This document shows positions 11,511-18,322 of a stretch of 64,000 nt of DNA, piece after piece. Each line of letters starts with the position of its first letter. Positions within the stretch are counted from its first letter, which is position 1. The position numbers were made by a program, and so were the translations under genes. This stretch comes from Corynebacterium sp. p3-SID1241 (GTDB taxonomy: Bacteria > Actinomycetota > Actinomycetes > Mycobacteriales > Mycobacteriaceae), in contig JALXWS010000007.1 in assembly GCA_025144025.1 (NCBI GenBank), positions 36,939 through 100,938 of the forward strand. The letters run 5' to 3'. Under the pieces are notes generated by a model. The model ran no database searches. It was not told the origin of the DNA and saw nothing but the letters and a program-made list of their open reading frames with translations.

Positions 11511-11664
11511 AGCCCCAAAGACGAAGCCGACCAGCACACGCTGGCCGGCTCCTAGGCACGCCTAAGAAACTACTCCCAAGACTGTGCTCGTCAACATCGG
11601 TCTGGCACTTGACAAAAACATAGGGACACCCCCCAACACCACCCCACCCCAAAGTTCCATACAT

Positions 11665-11680
11665 TGAATTTGGTGATTCA
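11665..11680. promoter_or_regulatory. Inverted repeat upstream of the metal ABC operon
   Basis: TGAAT-N6-ATTCA lies 28-43 bases before the ATPase start. It is followed by a second, overlapping symmetry (TTCA-N6-TGAA, 11677-11690). Position and symmetry suit an operator for a DtxR/MntR-type regulator, but the sequence is not a recognised consensus. This short region between the IS right end (11634) and the gene is all that remains of the native promoter. Confidence 0.35.
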
Positions 11681-11707
11681 TTGAACTGAACACTATTCTT
11701 GGCTGCC

Positions 11708-12517
11708 ATGAGTATTAGCGTCCAGAACTTGAGCGTGAGCTACGGCGCGAACACCGCGATTCGGAACATCAGCTTCACCCTCGACTCCCCCGGCATGCAC
11801 GGCATCATCGGCCCCAACGGCTCAGGCAAATCCACCCTCATGAAGGCGATGCTCCAGATCCTGGACAAACACAACGTCCACGGCACAGGCCCCACCGGCG
11901 CCCCTGCCGGCTACCCCGTCACCCTCGACGGCAAGGCCCCCGCCGAGCAGCGCCGCGCAATCGCTTATATCGAGCAGCGCTCTGACCTCGACCGCAACTT
12001 CCCCACCAGCGTCTTCGACACCGTCCTGATGGGCACTTACCCGCGCCTGGGTCTTTTCCACCGCCCCGGCAAGGCCGAACGCGAAGCAGCCACCCAGGCT
12101 CTCAAGGACGTCGACATGTGGGACTTTCGCCACCGCCACATCAGCGAACTCTCGGGCGGACAGTTCCAGCGCGTCCTCTTTGCCCGCGCCATCGTCCAGG
12201 ACGCGGAGTACATCTTCCTGGACGAGCCCTTCGTCGGCATCGACGTCCCCAGCGAGAAGACGATCGTGACCCTGCTGCGGCAGATGGCGGACGCGGGCAA
12301 GCACGTCGTCGTCGTGCACCACGACATGAACACGGTGCGCGGCTACTACAACGACCTCATCGTCCTCAACGGCGAGCTCGTCGCGGCGGGTCCCACCGAG
12401 GAGGTCTTCGTCCCCGACGTGCTGCAGAAGGCCTTCGGCGCGCTCGTCATCCGCGAGCCGTCAGCACCAGCCCACCCCACGCCACGGCAGGCAGCCCTCC
12501 AGGAGGAGACAGCATGA
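11708..12517 (+). CDS. Manganese-type ABC transporter ATP-binding protein
   Basis: 269-residue ATPase that powers metal import. Walker A is GPNGSGKSTLMKAM (about residue 37), the signature ELSGGQFQRVLFARA, Walker B YIFLDEPFVGID, and the H-loop VVVVHHDMNTV. It belongs to the MntA/ZnuC/PsaB-type group. The start is taken as ATG 11708; a TTG at 11699 is possible, and no clear ribosome site precedes either. It overlaps the next gene by 4 bases (ATGA, 12514-12517), so the two are translated together. It lies between the two IS copies, and its codon use is more GC-rich than the chromosomal neighbours. Confidence 0.92.
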   Translation: MSISVQNLSVSYGANTAIRNISFTLDSPGMHGIIGPNGSGKSTLMKAMLQILDKHNVHGTGPTGAPAGYPVTLDGKAPAEQRRAIAYIEQRSDLDRNFPTSVFDTVLMGTYPRLGLFHRPGKAEREAATQALKDVDMWDFRHRHISELSGGQFQRVLFARAIVQDAEYIFLDEPFVGIDVPSEKTIVTLLRQMADAGKHVVVVHHDMNTVRGYYNDLIVLNGELVAAGPTEEVFVPDVLQKAFGALVIREPSAPAHPTPRQAALQEETA

Positions 12518-14280
12518 TCGCGGAGTTCCTCGACTCACTACTCAGCCACGGCTACCTGCAAAAAGCGCTGATCACCTCGGTGATCGTGGGCGTGGCCTGC
12601 GGCATCGTCGGCAGCTTCATCGTGCTGCGCGGCATGGCCCTGATCGGCGACGCCATCTCGCACGCCGTACTACCGGGGGTCGCGGCCTCCTACCTGCTCG
12701 GCACGAACCTCTTCCTCGGGGCGGTGGTCGCGGGTCTACTCGCCACACTGGCGATCGGGCTGATCAGCGAACGCTCCACTGTGAAGAACGATTCGGCGAT
12801 CGGCATCGTCTTTTCCACCTTCTTCGCGATCGGCGTGCTGCTCATGGCGAAAGCGCAGACGGCGACGGATCTGACGGAGATCCTCTTCGGCAACGTCCTG
12901 ACCGTTCAGGACGCCGACCGCAACCTCTCGATCGGTATTGCCGCTGCCGTGCTGATTCTCACGCTGGTCTTTTACAAGGAGCTCAAGCTCAGCACCTTCG
13001 ACCCCGTCATGGCGCAGTCGGCTGGCGTGCCCGTGCGGGCAATCCACTACGGGCTGATGGTGGTGCTCACGCTGGTGACGGTCATTTCCCTGCAGACGGT
13101 GGGCGTGATCCTGGTGGTCTCCCTGCTGATTACTCCGGCGTCGGCGGCGTACCTGCTGACGAACCGGCTGGGAGTGATGATCGGGCTTTCAGTGGCGATC
13201 TCGGCGCTCAGCTCCGTAGTGGGGCTGTTCCTGAGCTATAGCTACAACGTGTCCTCCGGCGTGACGATCGTGCTGACCGCCAGCGCGCTGTTCCTGCTGG
13301 CTTTCCTCTTCGCGCCAGGCAAGGGACTGATTGCTCGCTCGCTGGGCAATAAGCCACTGGCCGCGCTGTTGGCCCTCCTGGTGGGCGGTGCCCTCGTGTT
13401 CGGGGCCGTGACCTTCTCGACGGAGGAGAAGGCAGACGGTGAGCAGCTGAACGTCGTCACCACCTTCACGCTGCTGGCGGACCTGGTGGAGGAGATCGGC
13501 GGCGAGGCGGTGGACGTCCATAACCTCGTGCCGACCGGCACGGACCCGCACGACTACGACCCCCTGCCCGCGGACCTGGATGCGACGAGCGACGCCGACC
13601 TGCTGTTCTACAACGGGCTGAACCTCGAGGGCGGTGAGCACGGCTGGCTCGCGAAACTGAAAAACACCGCGGGCCTGGACGATTCCCAGATGGTCGAGGC
13701 CACCAAGGGCGTGGAACCGAAGTACCTCAAGGACGAAAAGGGCAATCAGGAGATCAACCCGCACGCCTTCCTGGACCCGACCGTCGGCATCGCGATGGCC
13801 GAGAACGTGACCGCGGCGCTGGCCGAGGCCCTGCCCGAGCGTGCCGAGCACATCGAGGAGAAGGGGGCGGAGTACAAGGCCATGCTGGAGAGCATCGACG
13901 CCGACTACCGCGAGCAGATCGGTGCGCTGCCGAAGGAGGATCGTGTGCTCGTGGCCAGTGAACATGCCTTCCAATACATGGTCGACACCTACGGCATGGA
14001 GCAGCTGTATATCTGGCAGATCGACACGGATGAAAACGGCTCCCCCGCGCAGATCGGACACCTCGTGCGCCAGCTGAAGGACAAGCGCCCGAAGCACCTG
14101 TTCGTGGAGTCGAACGTGGATACGCGCCCCATGAAGACCGTCTCGAAGGAGGCCGGGATTCCGATCTTCGACGAGCCACTGCACTCCGATGAGCTCGGCA
14201 AGCCGGGCACGGTCGCGGGAACCTACGAGGATTTCCTGCGCAGCAACTTGAAGACCATGATCGCGGGGCTGAAGCGCTAA
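12514..14280 (+). CDS. Fused manganese ABC permease and metal-binding protein
   Basis: 588 residues. Residues 1-300 form an ABC-3 family permease with eight or so membrane helices (GDAISHAVLPGVAASYLLG; VGVILVVSLLITPASAAYL). An extra membrane segment follows (about 285-303, LAALLALLVGGALVFGAVTF). From about residue 309 comes a complete cluster A-I binding protein without its own lipobox. Predicted metal ligands are H346 (DPHDYDP), H417 (NPHAF), E483 (SEHAF) and D559 (LHSDELG). This His-His-Glu-Asp set and the FVESNVDTRPMKTVS segment resemble the Mn binders PsaA/MntC rather than Zn-binding ZnuA. The binding domain would be tethered outside the membrane by the extra helix. The ATG at 12514 follows GGAGGAG. 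Confidence 0.9.
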   Translation: MIAEFLDSLLSHGYLQKALITSVIVGVACGIVGSFIVLRGMALIGDAISHAVLPGVAASYLLGTNLFLGAVVAGLLATLAIGLISERSTVKNDSAIGIVFSTFFAIGVLLMAKAQTATDLTEILFGNVLTVQDADRNLSIGIAAAVLILTLVFYKELKLSTFDPVMAQSAGVPVRAIHYGLMVVLTLVTVISLQTVGVILVVSLLITPASAAYLLTNRLGVMIGLSVAISALSSVVGLFLSYSYNVSSGVTIVLTASALFLLAFLFAPGKGLIARSLGNKPLAALLALLVGGALVFGAVTFSTEEKADGEQLNVVTTFTLLADLVEEIGGEAVDVHNLVPTGTDPHDYDPLPADLDATSDADLLFYNGLNLEGGEHGWLAKLKNTAGLDDSQMVEATKGVEPKYLKDEKGNQEINPHAFLDPTVGIAMAENVTAALAEALPERAEHIEEKGAEYKAMLESIDADYREQIGALPKEDRVLVASEHAFQYMVDTYGMEQLYIWQIDTDENGSPAQIGHLVRQLKDKRPKHLFVESNVDTRPMKTVSKEAGIPIFDEPLHSDELGKPGTVAGTYEDFLRSNLKTMIAGLKR

Positions 14281-14293
14281 AACGCGAATGCTC

Positions 14294-14316
14294 GAGGCCC
14301 ACATGCGTTGGGCTTC
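14294..14316 (+). terminator. Hairpin after the metal ABC operon
   Basis: GAGGCCCA (14294-14301) pairs with TGGGCTTC (14309-14316), with one G-U pair. There is no T-run, because the second IS copy begins 12 bases later and may have removed it. It is likely the truncated transcription terminator of the transporter operon. Confidence 0.4.
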
Positions 14317-14328
14317 CCCGGTCGCATT

Positions 14329-14571
14329 CCCGTTACCTTGTGAGTGTCCCCGATAATGGGGATAGTCGCTGGTCCCGGTATGGCTTACCTGCCCTGTAGT
14401 TTCCATAATCCGGGGGGTGTTGCCGCCGGGTGCCAGGACTTTCGATGACAGCTGATAGGGACACGGCCAGTTTTAAACTAGGTCTCTTTGTAACGTGGGT
14501 GCTTGCAACGAAGGTCATGACACCAGCGACTGGAACAACGCCATACCCATCTCGTTTTCTAGGAGCTCATC
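14329..14571 (+). ncRNA. Putative bridge RNA region of IS110 copy 2
   Basis: Identical to the left non-coding end of copy 1. ATAGGGACAC at 14455-14464 matches the right end at 15893-15902, and GTAACG at 14490-14495 is complementary to CGTTAC at the left end. The flanks of this copy do not obviously match a guide segment, so its insertion history may differ. Confidence 0.55.
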
Positions 14572-15783
14572 ATGTCTCCGGAGCATTCCATCGACATATT
14601 CCTTGGGTTAGACGTCGGCAAATCTGAACACCACGCCTGCGCCTTAGACCGTGATGGCAACAAGGTCTTCGACAAACCGTTGCCTCAACTCGAATCCGAA
14701 CTAGCAGGCGTTTTTCACCAGCTTCAGAAGCTTGGCACCGTGCTCGTGATCGTCGACCAACCCAACACCATCGGCGCACTACCGATTGCTGTAGCCCGGG
14801 ACTGCGGTTGCGAAGTCGGATACCTGCCAGGTCTTGCGATGCGCAAAGCTGCAGATCTCTATCCGGGACGTGCAAAAACAGACAAACGCGACGCATTCAT
14901 CATCGCCGACACCGCCCGCACAATGCCCCACACGCTACGTGCCGTCGACCGCAATGATGAGGTACTCTCCGCCCTAAAGATGCTGTCCGGCTTCGATGAT
15001 GACATCGCCCGCGATTGCACTCGCACTGTCAATCGGCTTCGCAGTGTCCTCACCCAGATCTACCCCAGCCTGGAACGAGTTTTTGCTGGTAGCACCCTGA
15101 CTCGCACGCCGATCCTGGAATTATTGATCCATTACAAGGGACCGCAGGGGCTAAAAAGAGCCGGATACCAACGAGTGTTGAACTGGATGATCAAGCGCAC
15201 ACGTAAAGACCCCACCCCGCTGGTAGACGACATTTTTACAGCGCTGAAAGCTCAAACAGTCACCGTGCCTGGAAGCGATGCCGCCGAGTTAGTAATTCCT
15301 CAACTGGCTGCAAACATCCAGGCCCTCAAAGAGCAACGAAACACCATTGCTGAGCAGGTTGAAGAGATGCTCGCTGATTTCCCTCTTTGTGAGGTCTTGA
15401 TGAGTATGCCCGGAGTCGGCATCAAGACCGCAGCGCAGATCCTTCTTGCGATCGGTGATGGCTCCGACTTCGCTAGTGCTGGCCACTTAGCTGCTTATGC
15501 TGGAATAGCACCCGTGACTAGACGATCCGGTTCGTCGATCAGAGGTGAATTCCCGGCACGGTCAGGCAATAAACGACTGAAAAACGCCTTGTTCTACTCC
15601 GCATTCGCAGTTATCCGCAGCCACGAACCGTCACGGCGGTATTACGAACGCAAACGCGCTGAAGGAAAACGCCACAACGCAGCAGTCATCTGCCTGGCAC
15701 GACGCCGATGCAATGTCATCTACGCGATGCTGAAAAACAAGGAGTTCTTCCGCGAAATCCCGCCACGCCCCGTCGCCGCATAA
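14572..15783 (+). CDS. IS110-family DEDD transposase (recombinase), copy 2
   Basis: 403 residues, identical to the copy at 10299. It has the same DEDD domain (GLDVGKSEHHACAL, KTDKRDAFIIAD) and C-terminal Transposase_20 domain (MSMPGVGIKTAAQ, RSGNKRLKNAL). Because both copies are intact and unchanged, duplication is recent on an evolutionary scale, or the copies are kept alike by gene conversion. Either copy could mobilise both, since the ends and guide region are the same. Confidence 0.94.
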   Translation: MSPEHSIDIFLGLDVGKSEHHACALDRDGNKVFDKPLPQLESELAGVFHQLQKLGTVLVIVDQPNTIGALPIAVARDCGCEVGYLPGLAMRKAADLYPGRAKTDKRDAFIIADTARTMPHTLRAVDRNDEVLSALKMLSGFDDDIARDCTRTVNRLRSVLTQIYPSLERVFAGSTLTRTPILELLIHYKGPQGLKRAGYQRVLNWMIKRTRKDPTPLVDDIFTALKAQTVTVPGSDAAELVIPQLAANIQALKEQRNTIAEQVEEMLADFPLCEVLMSMPGVGIKTAAQILLAIGDGSDFASAGHLAAYAGIAPVTRRSGSSIRGEFPARSGNKRLKNALFYSAFAVIRSHEPSRRYYERKRAEGKRHNAAVICLARRRCNVIYAMLKNKEFFREIPPRPVAA

Positions 15784-15930
15784 AGCCCCAAAGACGAAGC
15801 CGACCAGCACACGCTGGCCGGCTCCTAGGCACGCCTAAGAAACTACTCCCAAGACTGTGCTCGTCAACATCGGTCTGGCACTTGACAAAAACATAGGGAC
15901 ACCCCCCCTTCTACTCAGCCAACACAACAC

Positions 15931-15966
15931 AAGGCCCCTTGTCGCACTTTCGCGACAAGGGGCCTT
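15931..15966. terminator. Strong hairpin terminator
   Basis: Perfect 15-base arms AAGGCCCCTTGTCGC and GCGACAAGGGGCCTT with a six-base loop. It lies 25 bases beyond the stop of the 84-residue minus-strand gene, and would also stop transcription leaving the IS element from the left. Confidence 0.85.
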
Positions 15967-15990
15967 GTGAGGATTTCATTCAGTGGCTAC

Positions 15991-16245
15991 TTATTGCAGC
16001 CAGTCGAAGTCGAGCAGGAAAAGTTCTGCGTCGAGCATCTCGTGTTCATCCGGTGCATGACCAGTGACGGCTTCTAGTGCCTCTGCAACGTCCTTAGTCG
16101 TAGCAGGGGTCTTATCAGCGTCAAGCAGGGTTTCTGCCACCAAAGCACGAACCGGAGCTTTCGAAACGGTGTCCAAGCCGGTGCCAGTGGTGGAGCCCTT
16201 GAACGCATCAGCGATGCCGTCCATCAAAGAACGCATCTTGTTCAT
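15991..16245 (-). CDS. Small hypothetical protein downstream of the PiT transporter
   Basis: 84 residues, no recognised domain. It starts MNKMRSLMDGIADAFKG, has a helical middle (KDVAEALEAVTGHAPDEHEM) and an acidic end (FLLDFDWLQ). No signal peptide or membrane segment is visible. It lies on the same strand as, and 162 bases beyond, the small membrane gene at 16408. It has its own upstream region with a GTTAAC direct repeat also found before the phosphate transporter, so it may share that regulation. A good terminator follows it. Confidence 0.65.
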   Translation of the reverse strand: MNKMRSLMDGIADAFKGSTTGTGLDTVSKAPVRALVAETLLDADKTPATTKDVAEALEAVTGHAPDEHEMLDAELFLLDFDWLQ

Positions 16246-16332
16246 TACTCACACTCCATGTGGCTCATCTCTGTTTGATAGGGAAGAATATACGCGGCAC
16301 ACCACCACTAAGCAACCCTTAGGTTGCTTAAA

Positions 16333-16349
16333 GTTAACCTTTTGTTAAC
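16333..16349. promoter_or_regulatory. GTTAAC direct repeat, possible phosphate-response site
   Basis: GTTAACC-TTTT-GTTAAC: two GTTAAC units with 11-base spacing, the phasing used by OmpR/PhoP-type response regulators. Nearly the same sequence stands upstream of the phosphate transporter at 18139-18156. It is about 88 bases before the 84-residue gene. The regulator is inferred, not shown. Confidence 0.4.
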
Positions 16350-16407
16350 TTACGGAAAGTGTGCCGCGCACCACAGAAGAAGTTTTCTCCCGAGCGAACA
16401 GTGGGGC

Positions 16408-16698
16408 CTAGAGGTCACCGAACGGCGTAAAGCCGAAGTAGTGGTCCAGCGTATCGCGGGCAATCCACATAATGGCCACGAGGATAACGACAGCCAATAC
16501 GGCGTAGACGGTCCAGCCGAGCACCTTCATCTGAGTGCTTGCCGGGGTATCGCCTACGACAACGCCGTTATCATCGCGAATAGGGTCACCAGTCATGCAC
16601 CGCATGCCTAAGGAGAAAAGGAGCGGGATGCCAGCACCAAAGACCAATGCTAGGCCGGCAACCTGAACGAGGGACTGAAAGATTTCTGCAGCGGTCAT
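16408..16698 (-). CDS. Small membrane protein following the phosphate transporter
   Basis: 96 residues with two membrane helices, about 10-33 (VAGLALVFGAGIPLLFSLGM) and 58-78 (KVLGWTVYAVLAVVILVAIM). A hydrophilic loop with DPIRDDNGVVVGD lies between them. The gene begins 3 bases after the stop of the PiT transporter, so it is co-transcribed and probably an accessory subunit or partner. No family is recognised with confidence. The short spacing and clean membrane topology argue that it is a real gene. Confidence 0.8.
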   Translation of the reverse strand: MTAAEIFQSLVQVAGLALVFGAGIPLLFSLGMRCMTGDPIRDDNGVVVGDTPASTQMKVLGWTVYAVLAVVILVAIMWIARDTLDHYFGFTPFGDL

Positions 16699-16701
16699 GA
16701 T

Positions 16702-18006
16702 TTAGCGCTCCTCTTGAGCAGTAGACGGCGCGGAAGCTTCCTCCGCATAAGTAGCAGCACCTGGAGCGGCACCAGCAGCGACTGGCTCCTTGCGGTCAGA
16801 ACCGGCACCGGCACCCATGGAGGAATCCACGGACTCAGAATTCGGGTCCCAATCGTTATTCACGTTAGAGGCATCCACTGGGCTCATGCGGGAACGAACG
16901 ACGATGAGTCCGGCCAGGGCCAGCAACAAGACGAAATCCACAATGGCACCAGTTGCCACATTAGTGAAGGAGGAGACACCGTGTGCCAGCCACCAGGTAG
17001 CAAAGCCTACAAAAGCTGCGCACGGCAGGGTGATAAGCCAGGCGGAAACCATGCGCATTGCCACACCCCAGCGAACCTCGGCGCCCCGCCGACCCAAGCC
17101 GGTACCCAGGATGGAACCGGTGGACACGTGAGTGGTAGACAGTGCCATACCACCGGTCGCAGAGGTGAGGATAATCGCTGCGGAGGTAGCCTCGGCGGCC
17201 ATGCCCTGCGGGGACTCGATCTCCACCAGGCCTTTGCCCAGGGTGCGGATAACGCGCCAGCCGCCAGACAAGGTACCGGCCGCAATGGCGACGGCACAGG
17301 AGATAATGACCCAGGTGGGAATGCGGGCGTCGGCAACCGCATGCCCAGAAGCAACCAGCGCTAGGAAGATAACACCCATGGTCTTCTGCGCATCACCAGC
17401 GCCGTGAGCCAGGGACACCAGGCAGGCGGTGACAATCTGGCCATGGCGGAAGTGTTCATTCTTAGCCTTATTCGGAATGGTGTTGGTAACCCAGTAGATA
17501 AGGAAGGTAGCGCACGCAGATACCAACGCGGCGATAATTGGGGAGGCAACAGCCGGGATAATAATCTTGCCGGCAATAGAGGACCACTCCACACCAGCCG
17601 AACCCATAGCGGCGAACGCAGCACCGATGAGACCGCCGAACAAAGCGTGAGAGGAACTGGAGGGCATGCCCAGCAGCCAGGTAAATAGGTTCCAAATAAT
17701 GCCACCGATAAGGCCGGTGAAGACCACCATCAGCAGTGCTTGGCCGTCGGTGTCCGCGGCCGCACCGGAAAGGTCATAGGAATCAAGGTTCACAATGCCT
17801 TTTGCCACGGTCGCAGCAACGTTGACCGAAAGGAAGGCACCGACAAGGTTGAGGACTGCGGAGATTGCTACCGCAGTAAAAGGTTTCAAGGCACCAGTGG
17901 CAATGGACGTGGCCATCGCGTTGGCAGTGTCATGAAATCCGTTCGTAAAATCAAAGGCGAGAGCGGTAACCACCACAATACCGAGGATAATCAGAGTCGC
18001 TGTCAC
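16702..18006 (-). CDS. pit: Low-affinity inorganic phosphate transporter, PiT family
   Basis: Imports phosphate (as a metal-phosphate or with protons) across the cytoplasmic membrane. The PiT signature is plain: FDFTNGFHDTANAMATSIATGAL near the N-terminus and SLAHGAGDAQKTMGVI, plus GLIGAAFAAMGS, in later repeats. There are about ten membrane helices and a hydrophilic Ala/Pro-rich tail. I prefer the GTG at 18006 because AAGGGG lies 6-8 bases upstream. The ATG at 18051 would add 15 residues (MRIVFIIFSFQGANA) and has no ribosome site. A GTTAAC repeat upstream suggests phosphate control. Confidence 0.93.
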   Translation of the reverse strand: MTATLIILGIVVVTALAFDFTNGFHDTANAMATSIATGALKPFTAVAISAVLNLVGAFLSVNVAATVAKGIVNLDSYDLSGAAADTDGQALLMVVFTGLIGGIIWNLFTWLLGMPSSSSHALFGGLIGAAFAAMGSAGVEWSSIAGKIIIPAVASPIIAALVSACATFLIYWVTNTIPNKAKNEHFRHGQIVTACLVSLAHGAGDAQKTMGVIFLALVASGHAVADARIPTWVIISCAVAIAAGTLSGGWRVIRTLGKGLVEIESPQGMAAEATSAAIILTSATGGMALSTTHVSTGSILGTGLGRRGAEVRWGVAMRMVSAWLITLPCAAFVGFATWWLAHGVSSFTNVATGAIVDFVLLLALAGLIVVRSRMSPVDASNVNNDWDPNSESVDSSMGAGAGSDRKEPVAAGAAPGAATYAEEASAPSTAQEER

Positions 18007-18138
18007 AGCGTTGGCCCCTTGGAAAGAAAAGATGATGAACACGATACGCATCTACGGCGCCTTGACGCGTCGCGGACGAAATGCACAATACTCCTGCCAA
18101 GAACCACAGACAATTGTTTTTCTTTAACGTTTCCTTTG

Positions 18139-18156
18139 GTTAACCTTTAGTTAACC
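18139..18156. promoter_or_regulatory. GTTAAC direct repeat upstream of pit
   Basis: GTTAACC-TTTA-GTTAACC, 11-base phasing, 133 bases before the chosen pit start. It matches the site at 16333 except for one spacer base. The shared sequence beside two genes of one cluster is the evidence for a common regulator, plausibly the PhoPR response regulator. Confidence 0.45.
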
Positions 18157-18265
18157 TACCGAGGTGTGGAATCGGCTCTCCCAGTTTTCCAATGAAAGAT
18201 TTCCCCAGCTAATGGCATTTAAATTCCCAGCCCCCTCGCCCAGTTTGAGTGATAAAAACCACTAA

Positions 18266-18300
18266 GGGAGGTATGCCACCATCAAGCCGACATACCTCCC
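18266..18300 (-). terminator. Terminator after the POT transporter gene
   Basis: GGGAGGTATG (18266-18275) and CATACCTCCC (18291-18300) form a perfect 10-base stem. On the minus strand a TTTTTATC stretch follows shortly. It lies 23 bases past the stop of the gene at 18323. Confidence 0.8.
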
Positions 18301-18322
18301 ATTTAAGGGTGTTTTACAGCAT

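Larger units (their letters stand above)
10056..11634 (+). mobile_element. IS110-family insertion sequence, copy 1
   Basis: Ends are defined by where identity with copy 2 stops: it starts at CCCGTTACCTTG (10056) and ends in CATAGGGACACCCCCC (11634). The C-runs make each end uncertain by a few bases. The layout fits the IS110 group: about 243 non-coding bases, a DEDD transposase, then about 120 non-coding bases. The latter contain a hairpin (GACCAGC / GCTGGCC near 11530-11550). There are no long terminal inverted repeats. The left flank ends GCTTGCCGACG, a sequence repeated elsewhere in this window. Confidence 0.88.
10056..15907 (+). mobile_element. Composite IS110-flanked segment carrying an Mn-type ABC importer
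   Basis: Two copies of the same insertion sequence, 4273 bases apart and in the same orientation, enclose a 2694-base segment (11635-14328) that contains only the metal ABC transporter genes. Reading the two copies against each other shows no difference over 1579 bases. No gene outside the copies belongs to the transporter. The enclosed genes have very strong G/C third-position preference compared with the flanks. This layout suggests either joint acquisition or IS-mediated capture. Identical direct repeats would also allow deletion or amplification of the segment by homologous recombination. No direct target duplication is seen, as usual for IS110. Confidence 0.75.
14329..15907 (+). mobile_element. 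IS110-family insertion sequence, copy 2
   Basis: Same 1579-base element as copy 1, displaced by 4273 bases, in the same orientation. It differs from copy 1 only outside the boundaries: left flank GGTCGCATT, and right flank with one extra C followed by TTCTACTCAGCC. It closes the composite structure on the right. A rho-independent-type terminator for the neighbouring minus-strand gene stands 24 bases beyond it. Confidence 0.88.

Noticed and set aside
12118-12513. Upstream extension of the permease frame (132 residues, Arg/Pro-rich)
   Set aside because: Overlaps the ATPase gene in another frame. The ATG at 12514 has GGAGGAG and gives the normal permease start.
13189-14406. 405-residue minus-strand frame crossing into IS110 copy 2
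   Set aside because: Antisense to the metal-binding domain. Its first residues come from the IS left end, also found at copy 1, so the frame is accidental.
10056-15907. Target-site duplications or long terminal inverted repeats at the IS copies
   Set aside because: Flanks of the two copies share only a short run of C, which is expected for IS110. The shared bases can be explained by the C-rich ends themselves.
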